In this document: piece by piece, positions 17,207 through 24,962 of the stretch
Position numbering within the stretch: the first letter of the stretch is position 1
Layout of the letters: every line of letters begins with the position of its first letter
Origin: HyVt-443 sp964544655
GTDB taxonomy: Bacteria > Pseudomonadota > Gammaproteobacteria > Chromatiales > Chromatiaceae
Reading direction: 5' to 3'
Length of the DNA: 64,000 bases
Assembly (NCBI GenBank): GCA_964544655.1
Contig: CAZJCM010000001.1
Span: 1 to 64,000 of the forward strand
Notes under the pieces: generated by a model
The model's input: the letters and a program-made list of their open reading frames with translations, nothing else
Database searches by the model: none
Told to the model about the DNA's origin: nothing
Position numbers and translations under genes: made by a program

Positions 17207-18061
17207 TCAGGGCAATGCAGGGTGAAGACCGGCGGTCAGCGCCAGATAGTCTTCGTCTTCCGGCCCCAGGAAACCGTGGCGAATCAGGAAGTCGATGATC
17301 ACCAGATTACAGTTCAGCTTGAACGTTTCGCCCTGCCGCATCAGTGCCATCACCTCATCTATCGGCAGCAGCTGAAAAGACTCCACCTCGCCATCGGTAC
17401 AGCGGGGCTGAAAACCGGCAGGCAGCTCCAGATCATAGCAATAGAGGGTATCCGGTTTCAGTCCCAGCGGGGTTTCCGCGACATAGGTCACGGTCCCGAC
17501 CGGTACCGCGCGGGAGGCCAGGGCAGCATCTATCCCGGCCTCTTCCCAGCACTCTTTTTCCAGATTTTCCCGATAGCCAATGCCATGGGGCAGCCCTCCG
17601 GCCACCAACTGGTCCAGCTTTCCCGGGTAATTGCGGCGATCGGCCGATCGCCTGCCCACCCACATCTTCAATCCACTGACGGTCCGCACATAGCCATTGA
17701 GATGCTGGCCGAATGCGCGAATACCAAACGCAGCAGCCGCTGCCCGGTCGATCAGCAGCCGCGCCTGCTCTCTCCCACCGGCAGTGGCAGGGTACCGCTC
17801 ACCATGCAGATGAGTCAGCACGCCCTGATCCACCAGTTGCGCCAGCACTTCCGCCACTGGCCGGCTGCGCTGCTCCAATCCACCTTCCGGGAGGGAAAGG
17901 ACCACCCGGTCCGGTTCACGCTGGAACAGTCCATCCCAGTCGGCAAGCGTCTCTGCGAAGGCCGGACGCAGCCAACCCAGGGTCTCGCCACGAAACACCA
18001 TGGGAATAAAGTTACTCATATCGTGCCGGTTACAGGCGTGGATGTAGTCGATATATTTCAT
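17207..18061 (-). CDS. Nudix hydrolase, DUF4743/thiamine-pyrophosphokinase-related type
   Basis: The C-terminal half carries a Nudix box, GGLPHGIGYRENLEKECWEEAG (positions about 165-186), with lysine replacing the usual arginine of the REUXEE core. The N-terminal about 120 residues form the DUF4743 domain seen in yeast YJR142W-like proteins, which act on damaged thiamine diphosphate analogues. I infer a pyrophosphohydrolase of oxidised or wrong cofactor forms. The ATG at 18061 is preferred over a GTG four codons upstream. It follows mazG on the same strand with a gap of about 40 bases, so two house-cleaning pyrophosphatases sit together. Confidence 0.88.
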   Translation of the reverse strand: MKYIDYIHACNRHDMSNFIPMVFRGETLGWLRPAFAETLADWDGLFQREPDRVVLSLPEGGLEQRSRPVAEVLAQLVDQGVLTHLHGERYPATAGGREQARLLIDRAAAAAFGIRAFGQHLNGYVRTVSGLKMWVGRRSADRRNYPGKLDQLVAGGLPHGIGYRENLEKECWEEAGIDAALASRAVPVGTVTYVAETPLGLKPDTLYCYDLELPAGFQPRCTDGEVESFQLLPIDEVMALMRQGETFKLNCNLVIIDFLIRHGFLGPEDEDYLALTAGLHPALP

Positions 18062-18099
18062 CTCAGATACCACTGACCGATGCTCTTTGAGGGGTAACG

Positions 18100-18951
18100 C
18101 TATCCGGCTGGATCAATGCCATCCTGGCCAACCGACACATCCCGCTCCTCGACTGCTTTCGCCCTTTCCCAGAGTTCATCCCACGCTTCATCCGAGATCC
18201 CCGACAAAGAGGCACCAGCTGCGTTCAAGTACTGCTCCATAGCCCGGAAGCGGCGCTCGAAACGGTCGTTGGCGGCACGCAGGGCCGTCTCCCCATCCAC
18301 CTCGAGATGGCGTGCCAGATTGACGCAGCTGAACAGCAGATCCCCTACCTCCCGGCTCATTGCAGCACTGTCGCCACTGACCTGCGCCTGCCTGATCTCG
18401 GCCATCTCCTCTTCGATCTTGGCAAACACCCCATCCACGGATGGCCAGTCGAAATCCACCTTGGCGGCGCGCTTTTGCAGCTTCTGCGCCCGCACCAGTG
18501 CCGGCAGCGCCCGGGCCACTCCGTCCAGCTGCCCGGTAGGGACGTCACCGCCACCCTTTTTCCTGCGTTCTTCCGCCTTCAGCCGCTCCCATGCTGCGGT
18601 TTGCGCCGTCGCATCGGCCACTTGCTCCCCACCAAACACATGGGGATGGCGACGATACATCTTGTCGCCGATGGCACGAGCGATGTCGGCAAAATCGAAC
18701 AGCCCCTGCTCCCGCCCCAACTGGGCATAGAAGACTACCTGGAACAGCAGGTCACCCAGTTCGTCCCGCAGCTCATCCGGGTCGCCCTGGGCGATGGCAT
18801 CCGCCACTTCGTAGGCTTCTTCGATAGTATGGGGGGCAATGGTGCCGAAGGTCTGCTCCCGGTCCCAGGGGCAACCGGTTTCAGGGTCGCGCAGGCGCGC
18901 CATGATCGCCAGCAATCGCTGCAGGGGATCGTCTGTCTCAAGATCATTCAT
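18100..18951 (-). CDS. mazG: Nucleoside triphosphate pyrophosphohydrolase MazG
   Basis: MazG hydrolyses NTPs and dNTPs to monophosphates and pyrophosphate. The 283-residue protein has the two tandem MazG domains of the E. coli type. The first contains CPWDREQTFGT, HTIEEAYEVADAI and RDELGDLLFQVVFYA. The second contains FAKIEEEMAEI and SREVGDLLFSCVNLARHL. Each has the EExxE and ExxD metal motifs. The C-terminus is acidic. It precedes the Nudix gene in the same direction. Confidence 0.95.
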   Translation of the reverse strand: MNDLETDDPLQRLLAIMARLRDPETGCPWDREQTFGTIAPHTIEEAYEVADAIAQGDPDELRDELGDLLFQVVFYAQLGREQGLFDFADIARAIGDKMYRRHPHVFGGEQVADATAQTAAWERLKAEERRKKGGGDVPTGQLDGVARALPALVRAQKLQKRAAKVDFDWPSVDGVFAKIEEEMAEIRQAQVSGDSAAMSREVGDLLFSCVNLARHLEVDGETALRAANDRFERRFRAMEQYLNAAGASLSGISDEAWDELWERAKAVEERDVSVGQDGIDPAG

Positions 18952-19042
18952 GGGGCAAATTTATCACGCCCGGCCCGGGCCAGCCATCGATGCACTCCAT
19001 ATCATCGGCGGCTGTTTGTGCCCCCTATCGAAAAAAGAGATG

Positions 19043-19966
19043 TCATGCCTGAGCCTGTTTTCTGGAGCCCAGAAAAACCCCCAGAAAGATACCCAGGGCC
19101 ACCAGCAATACGCCCCACATGTGGTACAGATACAGCCTTTCACCGAGCAACACGACCGACAACAGACTGCCGAATACAGGAATCAGGTGAATAAACTGGC
19201 CGGCCCGGTTCGGTCCCACTTCACCCACTGCGCGGTTCCAGAAGAAGTAGGCCAGCAAGGAGGGAAAGATCGCCACATAGAGCACGCTGAAGATGGTGAT
19301 TTGGTTGAGCTGAACCACCAGGCCGCTGCCCGTTTCTATCAGGTAGAAAGGTGCGATACCCAGCACCCCCAGAGAAATGGTATATCCCAGCAGACTGAGT
19401 CCACCAAACCCCTGGGGCAACTTGCGCAACAGGATCGAGTAGAGCCCCCAGGAAAAAACCGCGGCCAGAATCCAGAGATCACCCCGCACCAGATTCAATC
19501 CCAGGAGGCTGGCCGGGTCTCCACGGGTGATGATCATCAGCACCCCGGCCAGGGAAGCGATGATGCCCAGGCCCTGCCAACGGTTGATACGCACACCCAA
19601 TATCAGCCACGAGAGCAGGATGATGATCAGCGGAATCACCGACTGCAACAGCACGCCATTGGTGGCAGTGGTGGTCTGCAGGCCCAGGTAGACGAAGGTA
19701 TTGAAGTTGGTGATGCCAAGCAACGCCAGGGCCGCCACCAGCCAGAAATGGCGCCGCACCAGCGGCCAGCTCCGCAGCATATCCCGCCACACCAAAGGCA
19801 GCAGCAGGAGACCGGCCAAGGTCCAACGCCAGAACGATAGCCCGACCGGAGGCACATCCAACCGCACCAAACGGGCCAACACGAAATTGCCTGACCAGAA
19901 CAGCGTGGTCAGAACCAGCAACAGATAGGGTGACACGGCAATGCGTTTCATGGAAGCCAATTGCAT
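19043..19966 (-). CDS. DMT/EamA-family transporter
   Basis: A 307-residue inner-membrane protein with about ten hydrophobic helices in two homologous EamA halves. The first half starts SPYLLLVLTTLFWSGNFVLARL and the second starts GDLWILAAVFSWGLYSILLRKL (about residue 160). This is the drug/metabolite exporter superfamily (RhaT/YdcZ/PecM-like). The substrate cannot be told from sequence. A second ATG five codons downstream (MKRIAVSPY) is an equally good start. It sits next to rmuC with a 29-base gap on the same strand, without an obvious functional link. Confidence 0.88.
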   Translation of the reverse strand: MQLASMKRIAVSPYLLLVLTTLFWSGNFVLARLVRLDVPPVGLSFWRWTLAGLLLLPLVWRDMLRSWPLVRRHFWLVAALALLGITNFNTFVYLGLQTTTATNGVLLQSVIPLIIILLSWLILGVRINRWQGLGIIASLAGVLMIITRGDPASLLGLNLVRGDLWILAAVFSWGLYSILLRKLPQGFGGLSLLGYTISLGVLGIAPFYLIETGSGLVVQLNQITIFSVLYVAIFPSLLAYFFWNRAVGEVGPNRAGQFIHLIPVFGSLLSVVLLGERLYLYHMWGVLLVALGIFLGVFLGSRKQAQA

Positions 19967-19995
19967 TTTTCGAAAGCCGGCAATTTTACTGTTTT

Positions 19996-21399
19996 TTACT
20001 TCGAACGTTCCAGCGGTTCTGGCAGGTCATCCAGCTCCACCTGCTCGATCTGCTCGAAGCGGCTGCTGATCTTGCGCGCCGACACATTCACCTCATCCAC
20101 ATCCCGGTGCGCCTGGCGGATATGGTTCGCCAGCCGCTCCATACGTTCACGGAACCGGCCGAAATCCTTCGACAACAGGCCCAGATGCTGCTGGATCAGG
20201 TCTACCTGCTCACGGGTGGCTGCATCTTTCAACACCGCCCGGGCGGTGGTCAGGATGGCCATCATGGTGGTGGGTGAAACCAGCCATACCCGCCGCCGCC
20301 ATGCCTCCTCCACCAACTGAGGATGGTGGGCATGGATCTCGGCAAATACGGATTCCGCCGGTATAAACATCACTGCACCGTCCGAGGTCTCGCCTTCGAT
20401 GATATATTTACTGGCGATATCACCGATGTGCTTACGGATATCCTGGCGAAAGGTCGTCGCTGCCCGTTGCCGGTCCGATGCCGGCAGATCATGATCGGTC
20501 ATGCGCTGATAACTCTCCAGCGGGAACTTGGCATCGATGGCAATCGTCCCCGTGGGGTCGGGCAGAAACAGCACGCAGTCGGCCCGGGTGTCGTTACTCA
20601 GGGTGTACTGCAGGGCAAAACTGCGCTCAGGCATCAGGTTGCGGACCAGGGCATTGAGCTGGACCTCACCAAAGGCCCCCCGGGAGCGCTTGTCGGACAG
20701 CACCTCCTGCAGGTTGAGTACACTGCCGGAGAGTTCAGTGATGCGCTTCTGTGCTTCATCGATGCGGCTGAGGTGCTCCAACACCCGGGAGAAGGTTTCC
20801 GTGGTCTTGTCGAAGCCCTCGCTCAGCCGCCGATCCACCTGCCCGCTGATCTCCTGCAACCGCTGATCGGTACGCTCGGTCAAGCCATCCACCCGGCGCC
20901 CCAACTCCTCTGCATTGCGCCCCAGCCCCTCCATCAGCTGGCGGCTGATCCCCTCGACCCCCCGCGCCAGCCCTTCCTGCTGTGCCAGCCGCGCCTCGGC
21001 GAGGGTTTTGTTCATGGCCTGCTGCAAGGCATCGAAACGTTCGATCAGATCACTGCGCAGACCACCGGCATCCTCCACCAGTGACTTCTGCATCTCCCCA
21101 AAGCGCCGCTCCAATGCCTGATACAGGCGGGATATCTGGACCAGTAAATGTCGTTGCAGCTGTTCTGTCTCTGCCCGACGACTCTCTCCCTGCTGATTAA
21201 GTTGGTGCAGCAGCACCCGCTCCAGACCATGCAGCTGATCCTCCAGGCGTTCCAGGTTGTAACGGCTCTCCTGAAACTCCCGCTGCAGCATCTGCTGTAA
21301 CCTTGCCTGCCGCAACCAAAGCCCGACACCAAGCAACAGCAGCAGCAACAGCGAGCCGGCTGTAAGCATCTGTTCGATATCGGCAGGCAATTCAGGCAT
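19996..21399 (-). CDS. rmuC: DNA recombination protein RmuC
   Basis: RmuC-family proteins limit inversions at short inverted repeats and are thought to act as nucleases on DNA structures. The 467-residue product has an N-terminal membrane helix (about 10-28, LTAGSLLLLLLLGVGLWL). A long coiled coil follows (about 30-200, rich in Q, E, R and L). The PD-(D/E)XK-like RmuC core comes next, with RGAFGEVQLNALVRN, TRADCVLFLPDPTGTIAIDAKFPLE and VMFIPAESVFAEI. The core ends with the helical RISSRFEQIEQVELDDLPEP-like segment. Length and order are typical. Confidence 0.94.
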   Translation of the reverse strand: MPELPADIEQMLTAGSLLLLLLLGVGLWLRQARLQQMLQREFQESRYNLERLEDQLHGLERVLLHQLNQQGESRRAETEQLQRHLLVQISRLYQALERRFGEMQKSLVEDAGGLRSDLIERFDALQQAMNKTLAEARLAQQEGLARGVEGISRQLMEGLGRNAEELGRRVDGLTERTDQRLQEISGQVDRRLSEGFDKTTETFSRVLEHLSRIDEAQKRITELSGSVLNLQEVLSDKRSRGAFGEVQLNALVRNLMPERSFALQYTLSNDTRADCVLFLPDPTGTIAIDAKFPLESYQRMTDHDLPASDRQRAATTFRQDIRKHIGDIASKYIIEGETSDGAVMFIPAESVFAEIHAHHPQLVEEAWRRRVWLVSPTTMMAILTTARAVLKDAATREQVDLIQQHLGLLSKDFGRFRERMERLANHIRQAHRDVDEVNVSARKISSRFEQIEQVELDDLPEPLERSK

Positions 21400-21538
21400 A
21401 GAGGTTCGCGCAGCGGAAAGGTGATTTTATTTCATCACCACCGGCGTACGGCCGCATGGGTGCGCCCGCAGGAAGTGCCCTTGCAATGCAGAAGCAATTG
21501 CCAGGCAGAATCATCCATAGTCAGACAGCCCATCAACT

Positions 21539-22087
21539 TCAGGCATCGTTGGCGGCGAGATACTCGACCAGGGTATGAAACCGAACCTGGTCGGGTGTTT
21601 CGAACACCGGGTCATCATAGCCTCTCTGCTGATCAGATATCTGCGCCCAATCTGCATCGCTCAGGGCCTGCTCCAGGTACGGAAATGCTTCATTCTCTTC
21701 CAGATCGATATGCTGATGCTGAAGTGCTATATACTCCCGCCCCTGCACCTCCAGCTCCGCCCGCGCCATCATTCCATCCTGCAGGATGTTCTCCAGGGAG
21801 TGGCGAAAGGTCCGGGTCAGCTGGATCAGCTGGCTATGCTGCTGACACAGGCGCTGCAACAGCTCGTTTTGTTCTCCGCCTTTTGTCAGGGCCAGATCGT
21901 AGATCAGATTCTCCAGGGGATGGTGCACCTGGTCTGCATAGGTTTCGATGTATTCCATCAGCTCGATCTTGAGATCGAAATTGGACGCCTCTCCTGCAAA
22001 GAAACGGTCCAGCTCGAGGGTGAGCAAATCCAGAATTCGCTCCAGGTTGCGGTGATCCCGCTTCAGCTTTTCCAGTAGTCTGTGCAT
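21539..22087 (-). CDS. Hemerythrin HHE domain protein
   Basis: The 182-residue helical protein shows the spaced ligands of the hemerythrin-like cation-binding domain: His12 (RDHRNLE), His55-His56 with Glu59 (HHPLENL), His84 (QQHSQL), and His124/His126 with Glu130 (LQHQHIDLEE). Such proteins bind a di-iron centre and take part in oxygen, nitric oxide or iron handling. No signal peptide is present, so it should be cytoplasmic. It is monocistronic: rmuC lies about 140 bases away and the ion channel gene about 200 bases away on the same strand. Confidence 0.87.
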   Translation of the reverse strand: MHRLLEKLKRDHRNLERILDLLTLELDRFFAGEASNFDLKIELMEYIETYADQVHHPLENLIYDLALTKGGEQNELLQRLCQQHSQLIQLTRTFRHSLENILQDGMMARAELEVQGREYIALQHQHIDLEENEAFPYLEQALSDADWAQISDQQRGYDDPVFETPDQVRFHTLVEYLAANDA

Positions 22088-22285
22088 ATCGCCCTCCTGA
22101 ATTCAGATTCGGGATGAGGCAGCCAGGCGGCCGCGCAGCGCCCATCCTATCCGATTCCGCATGACAATACCTCATACGCGACTGTTGGGGCAGTTTCACC
22201 TGTCAACGCATCCTGAGCTGGAATATGCCACTGACAGCCGGTCCGGCATAAGGGCAAGGCCCCGGTATTGCGGCACAGGAATCGT

Positions 22286-23992
22286 CTAATCGGCACGTTG
22301 GTTGCCCTGCAGCATGCGCCAGAGCCAACCCTGGGCCCTGGGCGCACCGGTCAGGACATAGCTCAGGGCATGTTCGTTCTGCAGCGTCCAGGACATCTGT
22401 CGCCCCGTCGACCGGCCACCGCAAAACAGTAATTCATCATCCTGTTTCAGCTGCAGCGTCTCTTCCGGCAGGGTTATCCAGCGACCTTCCCGCCGCAGCA
22501 GCAACGGGGTACAAAGCAGCTGGCGTTCACGCTCCCTGGGATTGCGCAACAGATCTGCCACAGTCACCACCCGCCCCTGTCCAATTGCATTGTAGACCGC
22601 TCCCGCCTCCGCCAGGGAAATCCTCTGTTCCCACACCGCCGGCGGTTCATCATCCAACAGCCCCGTGATCCGGCTCACCAGCCCACAGGCCCAGCTGTCA
22701 TCCTGATGCATGGCCAGGCTCATGAACTCATACAGCATGGGGGTACCCAGCAACACCCGGATGCGGTTGGCGATGATGGAGCTGGGATGCATCACGATAT
22801 CCGCCTGTGCCGCTTCGAACACGCGCTCGTTTTCCTGCATGTTCTGTCGCGCCACCACGAACAGATCGGGATTCAGCTGCCGTGCAGTCATCATGATGGA
22901 GAGGTTATTGGCATCGTTATCAGTACCGGCCACCAGGCCGACCGCCTCTTTGATACCCGCCTCCTCCAGGGTATGTGCCTCAGTGCCCCGCCCCCGGACC
23001 CAGCTGCCTTCCGGCGTACCGGTCTTCTCCGGCATCGCCTCGACCACCACTGGATCCAGTCCTTCCTCACGCAGCCGTTCATAGACCGCCCGTCCGAAGC
23101 GGCCATAACCGCAGACGAGCCAATGCCCGACCCGCGGTGGATAGACCGGCTCGGTGATCCGTTGATAGCGCCTTCCCGCCAGCCACTCCTGCAGCACATA
23201 GAGTCCCGGCGCGTGCAGCGCAATGGAGAGATGTCTGGCAAAGGTGTCGTAGGGATCGATCACATAGTCGGTGCCGAACGACCTCATGTTCTCCTCCACG
23301 TCATGGGAGTCGGCCCGACAGATCACCTTGATGTCCTGGTGCAGCAGCTTGCTGGTAATGGCCACTTTCAGATTGACCTCATTGACATTGGTCAGCGCCA
23401 CCACCCCTTCACACATGGGGTGTTCCAGCCCCGCCTCCAGCAAATGGACCGGGCGTGCTGTATCACCATGCAGCGCCGGCACATATTCACGCAGATTTTC
23501 CAGCTTGAGCAGATTCACCCGGTCCGGGTCGATATCGATCACCACCACCTTCTGATGCCGGTCGGTCAGTGACTGCACCAAGGCACCGCCCGTTTCCCCA
23601 TAACCACAGATCAGGTAGAAGGGCTCACGCAGGCGCCTGATGCGCTTGGTGAAGCGCCGCTCAATCACCGCATGCTGAAACGCCTTGTCCTGGACCAGGG
23701 AGAGCAGATTGCCGATGGCATAGAACCAGACCACCACCGAGGCATAGAGTGAAAAAGTCACCCACAGCCGCTGGGCATCGGTGAACTCGTAGGGAATCTC
23801 GCCAAAACCAATGGTGGTGGACATGAAACTGACGAAGTAGAAGGCATGGAAAAAATCCATATACCAGACGTTGCCCGCCGCATCCCTGCCCGGTATCAGA
23901 GTCAATCCAAGGATGGCGACGGCGTAGGTCAGGATCAGCGTCAATAACGGCCGACGCATGCGGCGAAAGGCGAGAAATACGATATTCTCCAT
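22286..23992 (-). CDS. Two-helix potassium channel with two TrkA-N/RCK domains
   Basis: A 568-residue channel. Two membrane helices (about 13-35 and 75-100) flank a pore loop whose filter reads TTIGFGE at residues 59-65, in place of the usual TVGYGD. Two cytosolic RCK modules follow, each with a Rossmann nucleotide loop: YLICGYGETGGALVQSL near residue 126 and HWLVCGYGRFGRAVYERL near residue 292. The first module also has VIDIDPDR. The end carries a TrkA-C-like part near 510-560. The partner gene immediately upstream (4-base gap) encodes a small membrane protein, so the two probably form one unit. Ligand and ion preference are not deducible. Confidence 0.87.
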   Translation of the reverse strand: MENIVFLAFRRMRRPLLTLILTYAVAILGLTLIPGRDAAGNVWYMDFFHAFYFVSFMSTTIGFGEIPYEFTDAQRLWVTFSLYASVVVWFYAIGNLLSLVQDKAFQHAVIERRFTKRIRRLREPFYLICGYGETGGALVQSLTDRHQKVVVIDIDPDRVNLLKLENLREYVPALHGDTARPVHLLEAGLEHPMCEGVVALTNVNEVNLKVAITSKLLHQDIKVICRADSHDVEENMRSFGTDYVIDPYDTFARHLSIALHAPGLYVLQEWLAGRRYQRITEPVYPPRVGHWLVCGYGRFGRAVYERLREEGLDPVVVEAMPEKTGTPEGSWVRGRGTEAHTLEEAGIKEAVGLVAGTDNDANNLSIMMTARQLNPDLFVVARQNMQENERVFEAAQADIVMHPSSIIANRIRVLLGTPMLYEFMSLAMHQDDSWACGLVSRITGLLDDEPPAVWEQRISLAEAGAVYNAIGQGRVVTVADLLRNPRERERQLLCTPLLLRREGRWITLPEETLQLKQDDELLFCGGRSTGRQMSWTLQNEHALSYVLTGAPRAQGWLWRMLQGNQRAD

Positions 23993-23996
23993 GATT

Positions 23997-24380
23997 TCAG
24001 CGGCGCAGCATCACCGTCTCGATCACCAGCAATACCACAGAGATCACGTTGGCCAGCATGGCGCCACCGGAGAGGGAGACGATGCTGGCGGTAACGGTGG
24101 GGGTGAGACCAACACCGGCGGCATGGACCGCAATCGCCCAAACCAGCACTGCGGCCAGCAGTTGCAATACAGCGACCAGGCTGGTGGCCAATAGCACTGC
24201 CCCCATCTGCGTGCGGTCACCAAACTTGAGCACAGTGGCAACCAGGTTCACCACCACCACCGCAAACAATTCATACACGTGATGATGAGCCGGGTTATCC
24301 ATCTCACCGACGAAGAAACCAAAATTGAGGGTCAGGGAGAGGACGATGAAGAAGCCAAAAACGACTTTCTCGGGATTCAT
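23997..24380 (-). CDS. Small membrane protein co-transcribed with the channel (DUF6394-like)
   Basis: The ATG at 24380 gives a protein of 127 residues, MNPEKVVFGFFIVLSLTLNF onward, with four hydrophobic helices and few charged residues. A histidine cluster (NPAHHHVYE) lies after the first helix. It ends four bases before the channel gene starts, so the pair should be translated from one message. I recall small proteins of this kind beside two-domain potassium channels, grouped as DUF6394, but cannot check it. A role in channel assembly or gating is inference. Confidence 0.7.
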   Translation of the reverse strand: MNPEKVVFGFFIVLSLTLNFGFFVGEMDNPAHHHVYELFAVVVVNLVATVLKFGDRTQMGAVLLATSLVAVLQLLAAVLVWAIAVHAAGVGLTPTVTASIVSLSGGAMLANVISVVLLVIETVMLRR

Positions 24381-24454
24381 GGGCGGCTCCTCAGCCAGCA
24401 TTGGGCGTATGGCAACAGAATGTGCATCATACCCGGGATGAGGATTAACCCCAA

Positions 24455-24471
24455 TGTTACACCCGGGAACA
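24455..24471. promoter_or_regulatory. Putative CbrB-like operator, copy 1 (one mismatch)
   Basis: TGTTAC, five bases, then GGAACA: the same 17-bp layout as the two perfect sites at 24735 and 29316, with one changed base in the right half. It lies about 75-90 bases upstream of the small membrane protein/channel operon on the minus strand and about 300 bases upstream of the cbrX-like gene. The match in arm sequence and spacing is seen; the binding protein is inferred. Confidence 0.45.
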
Positions 24472-24520
24472 CGATGATCGCACCAAGATTGTAGCTCTCA
24501 GGCGGATTTATGATTGAGTG

Positions 24521-24536
24521 AATAGCTTGAGCTATT
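24521..24536. repeat. Palindrome AATAGCT-TG-AGCTATT
   Basis: A perfect 16-bp inverted repeat in the divergent region between the channel operon and the cbrX-like gene. The remainder of this region (24540-24730) is AT-rich and should contain the promoters. A possible weak sigma-70 box pair (TTCCTG, 16 bases, CATAAT) lies near 24625-24652. Confidence 0.35.
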
Positions 24537-24734
24537 GACGATTGAGAAAATACCGGCTGAGGGCGGCCAGATTGGTGCGACGGCGCGTTCAACAGGGGGT
24601 GGTTACATTTTGTTGCCTGCCAATATTCCTGATAATCATTTGTATATCATAATAGTATGGTGTTTTTCGTGTGACCGGGTGCAATATTGGGGTTAAGGCT
24701 AAAACACAAGGGAGGAAAGGGCATCAACGGGGTT

Positions 24735-24751
24735 TGTTACTAATAGTAACA
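24735..24751. promoter_or_regulatory. Putative CbrB-like operator, copy 2
   Basis: TGTTACTAATAGTAACA, a perfect palindrome with the form TGTTAC-N5-GTAACA. It ends 16 bases before the ATG of the cbrX-like gene. At that distance it would sit in the leader or core promoter, so it could mediate autoregulation. The half-site TGTTAC is the one I recall for the CbrB activating sequence of Pseudomonas, where the arms are farther apart. Confidence 0.6.
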
Positions 24752-24767
24752 GTGATACCCTTACCCT

Positions 24768-24962
24768 ATGAGTGGACATGACCCCCAGGATCGGGAGAGC
24801 CATCTGCTGCTGAGCTTGCTGGCACTCTTCCTCTTCGCATCACCGCTGACCATCTGGTGGTCAACAGCGGTGCGCTCCTGGTACCTCCCCTATCTGCTAT
24901 GGCTGCTGATCATTCTGATCGGCGGATGGCTGCAATACCGCCGGCGCCACCATGACCTATGA
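24768..24962 (+). CDS. cbrX: Small two-helix membrane protein, CbrX-like
   Basis: A 64-residue protein with two hydrophobic helices (about 13-31 and 39-57) and a basic C-terminus, YRRRHHDL. Its last 11 bases overlap the start of the large transporter-kinase gene, so the two are translationally coupled. In Pseudomonas a short gene called cbrX overlaps cbrA in the same way; position, size and topology match, but I cannot compare the sequences here. Its probable job is to couple or tune synthesis or assembly of the sensor. The symbol is by context. Confidence 0.7.
   Translation: MSGHDPQDRESHLLLSLLALFLFASPLTIWWSTAVRSWYLPYLLWLLIILIGGWLQYRRRHHDL

Noticed and set aside
24377..24592. A 71-codon minus-strand open frame ending in ATGA overlap with the small membrane protein gene, with a hydrophobic stretch
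   Set aside because: It needs a TTG start without a ribosome site, spans the divergent regulatory region including an operator-like palindrome, and matches no family I know. The overlap could be chance.
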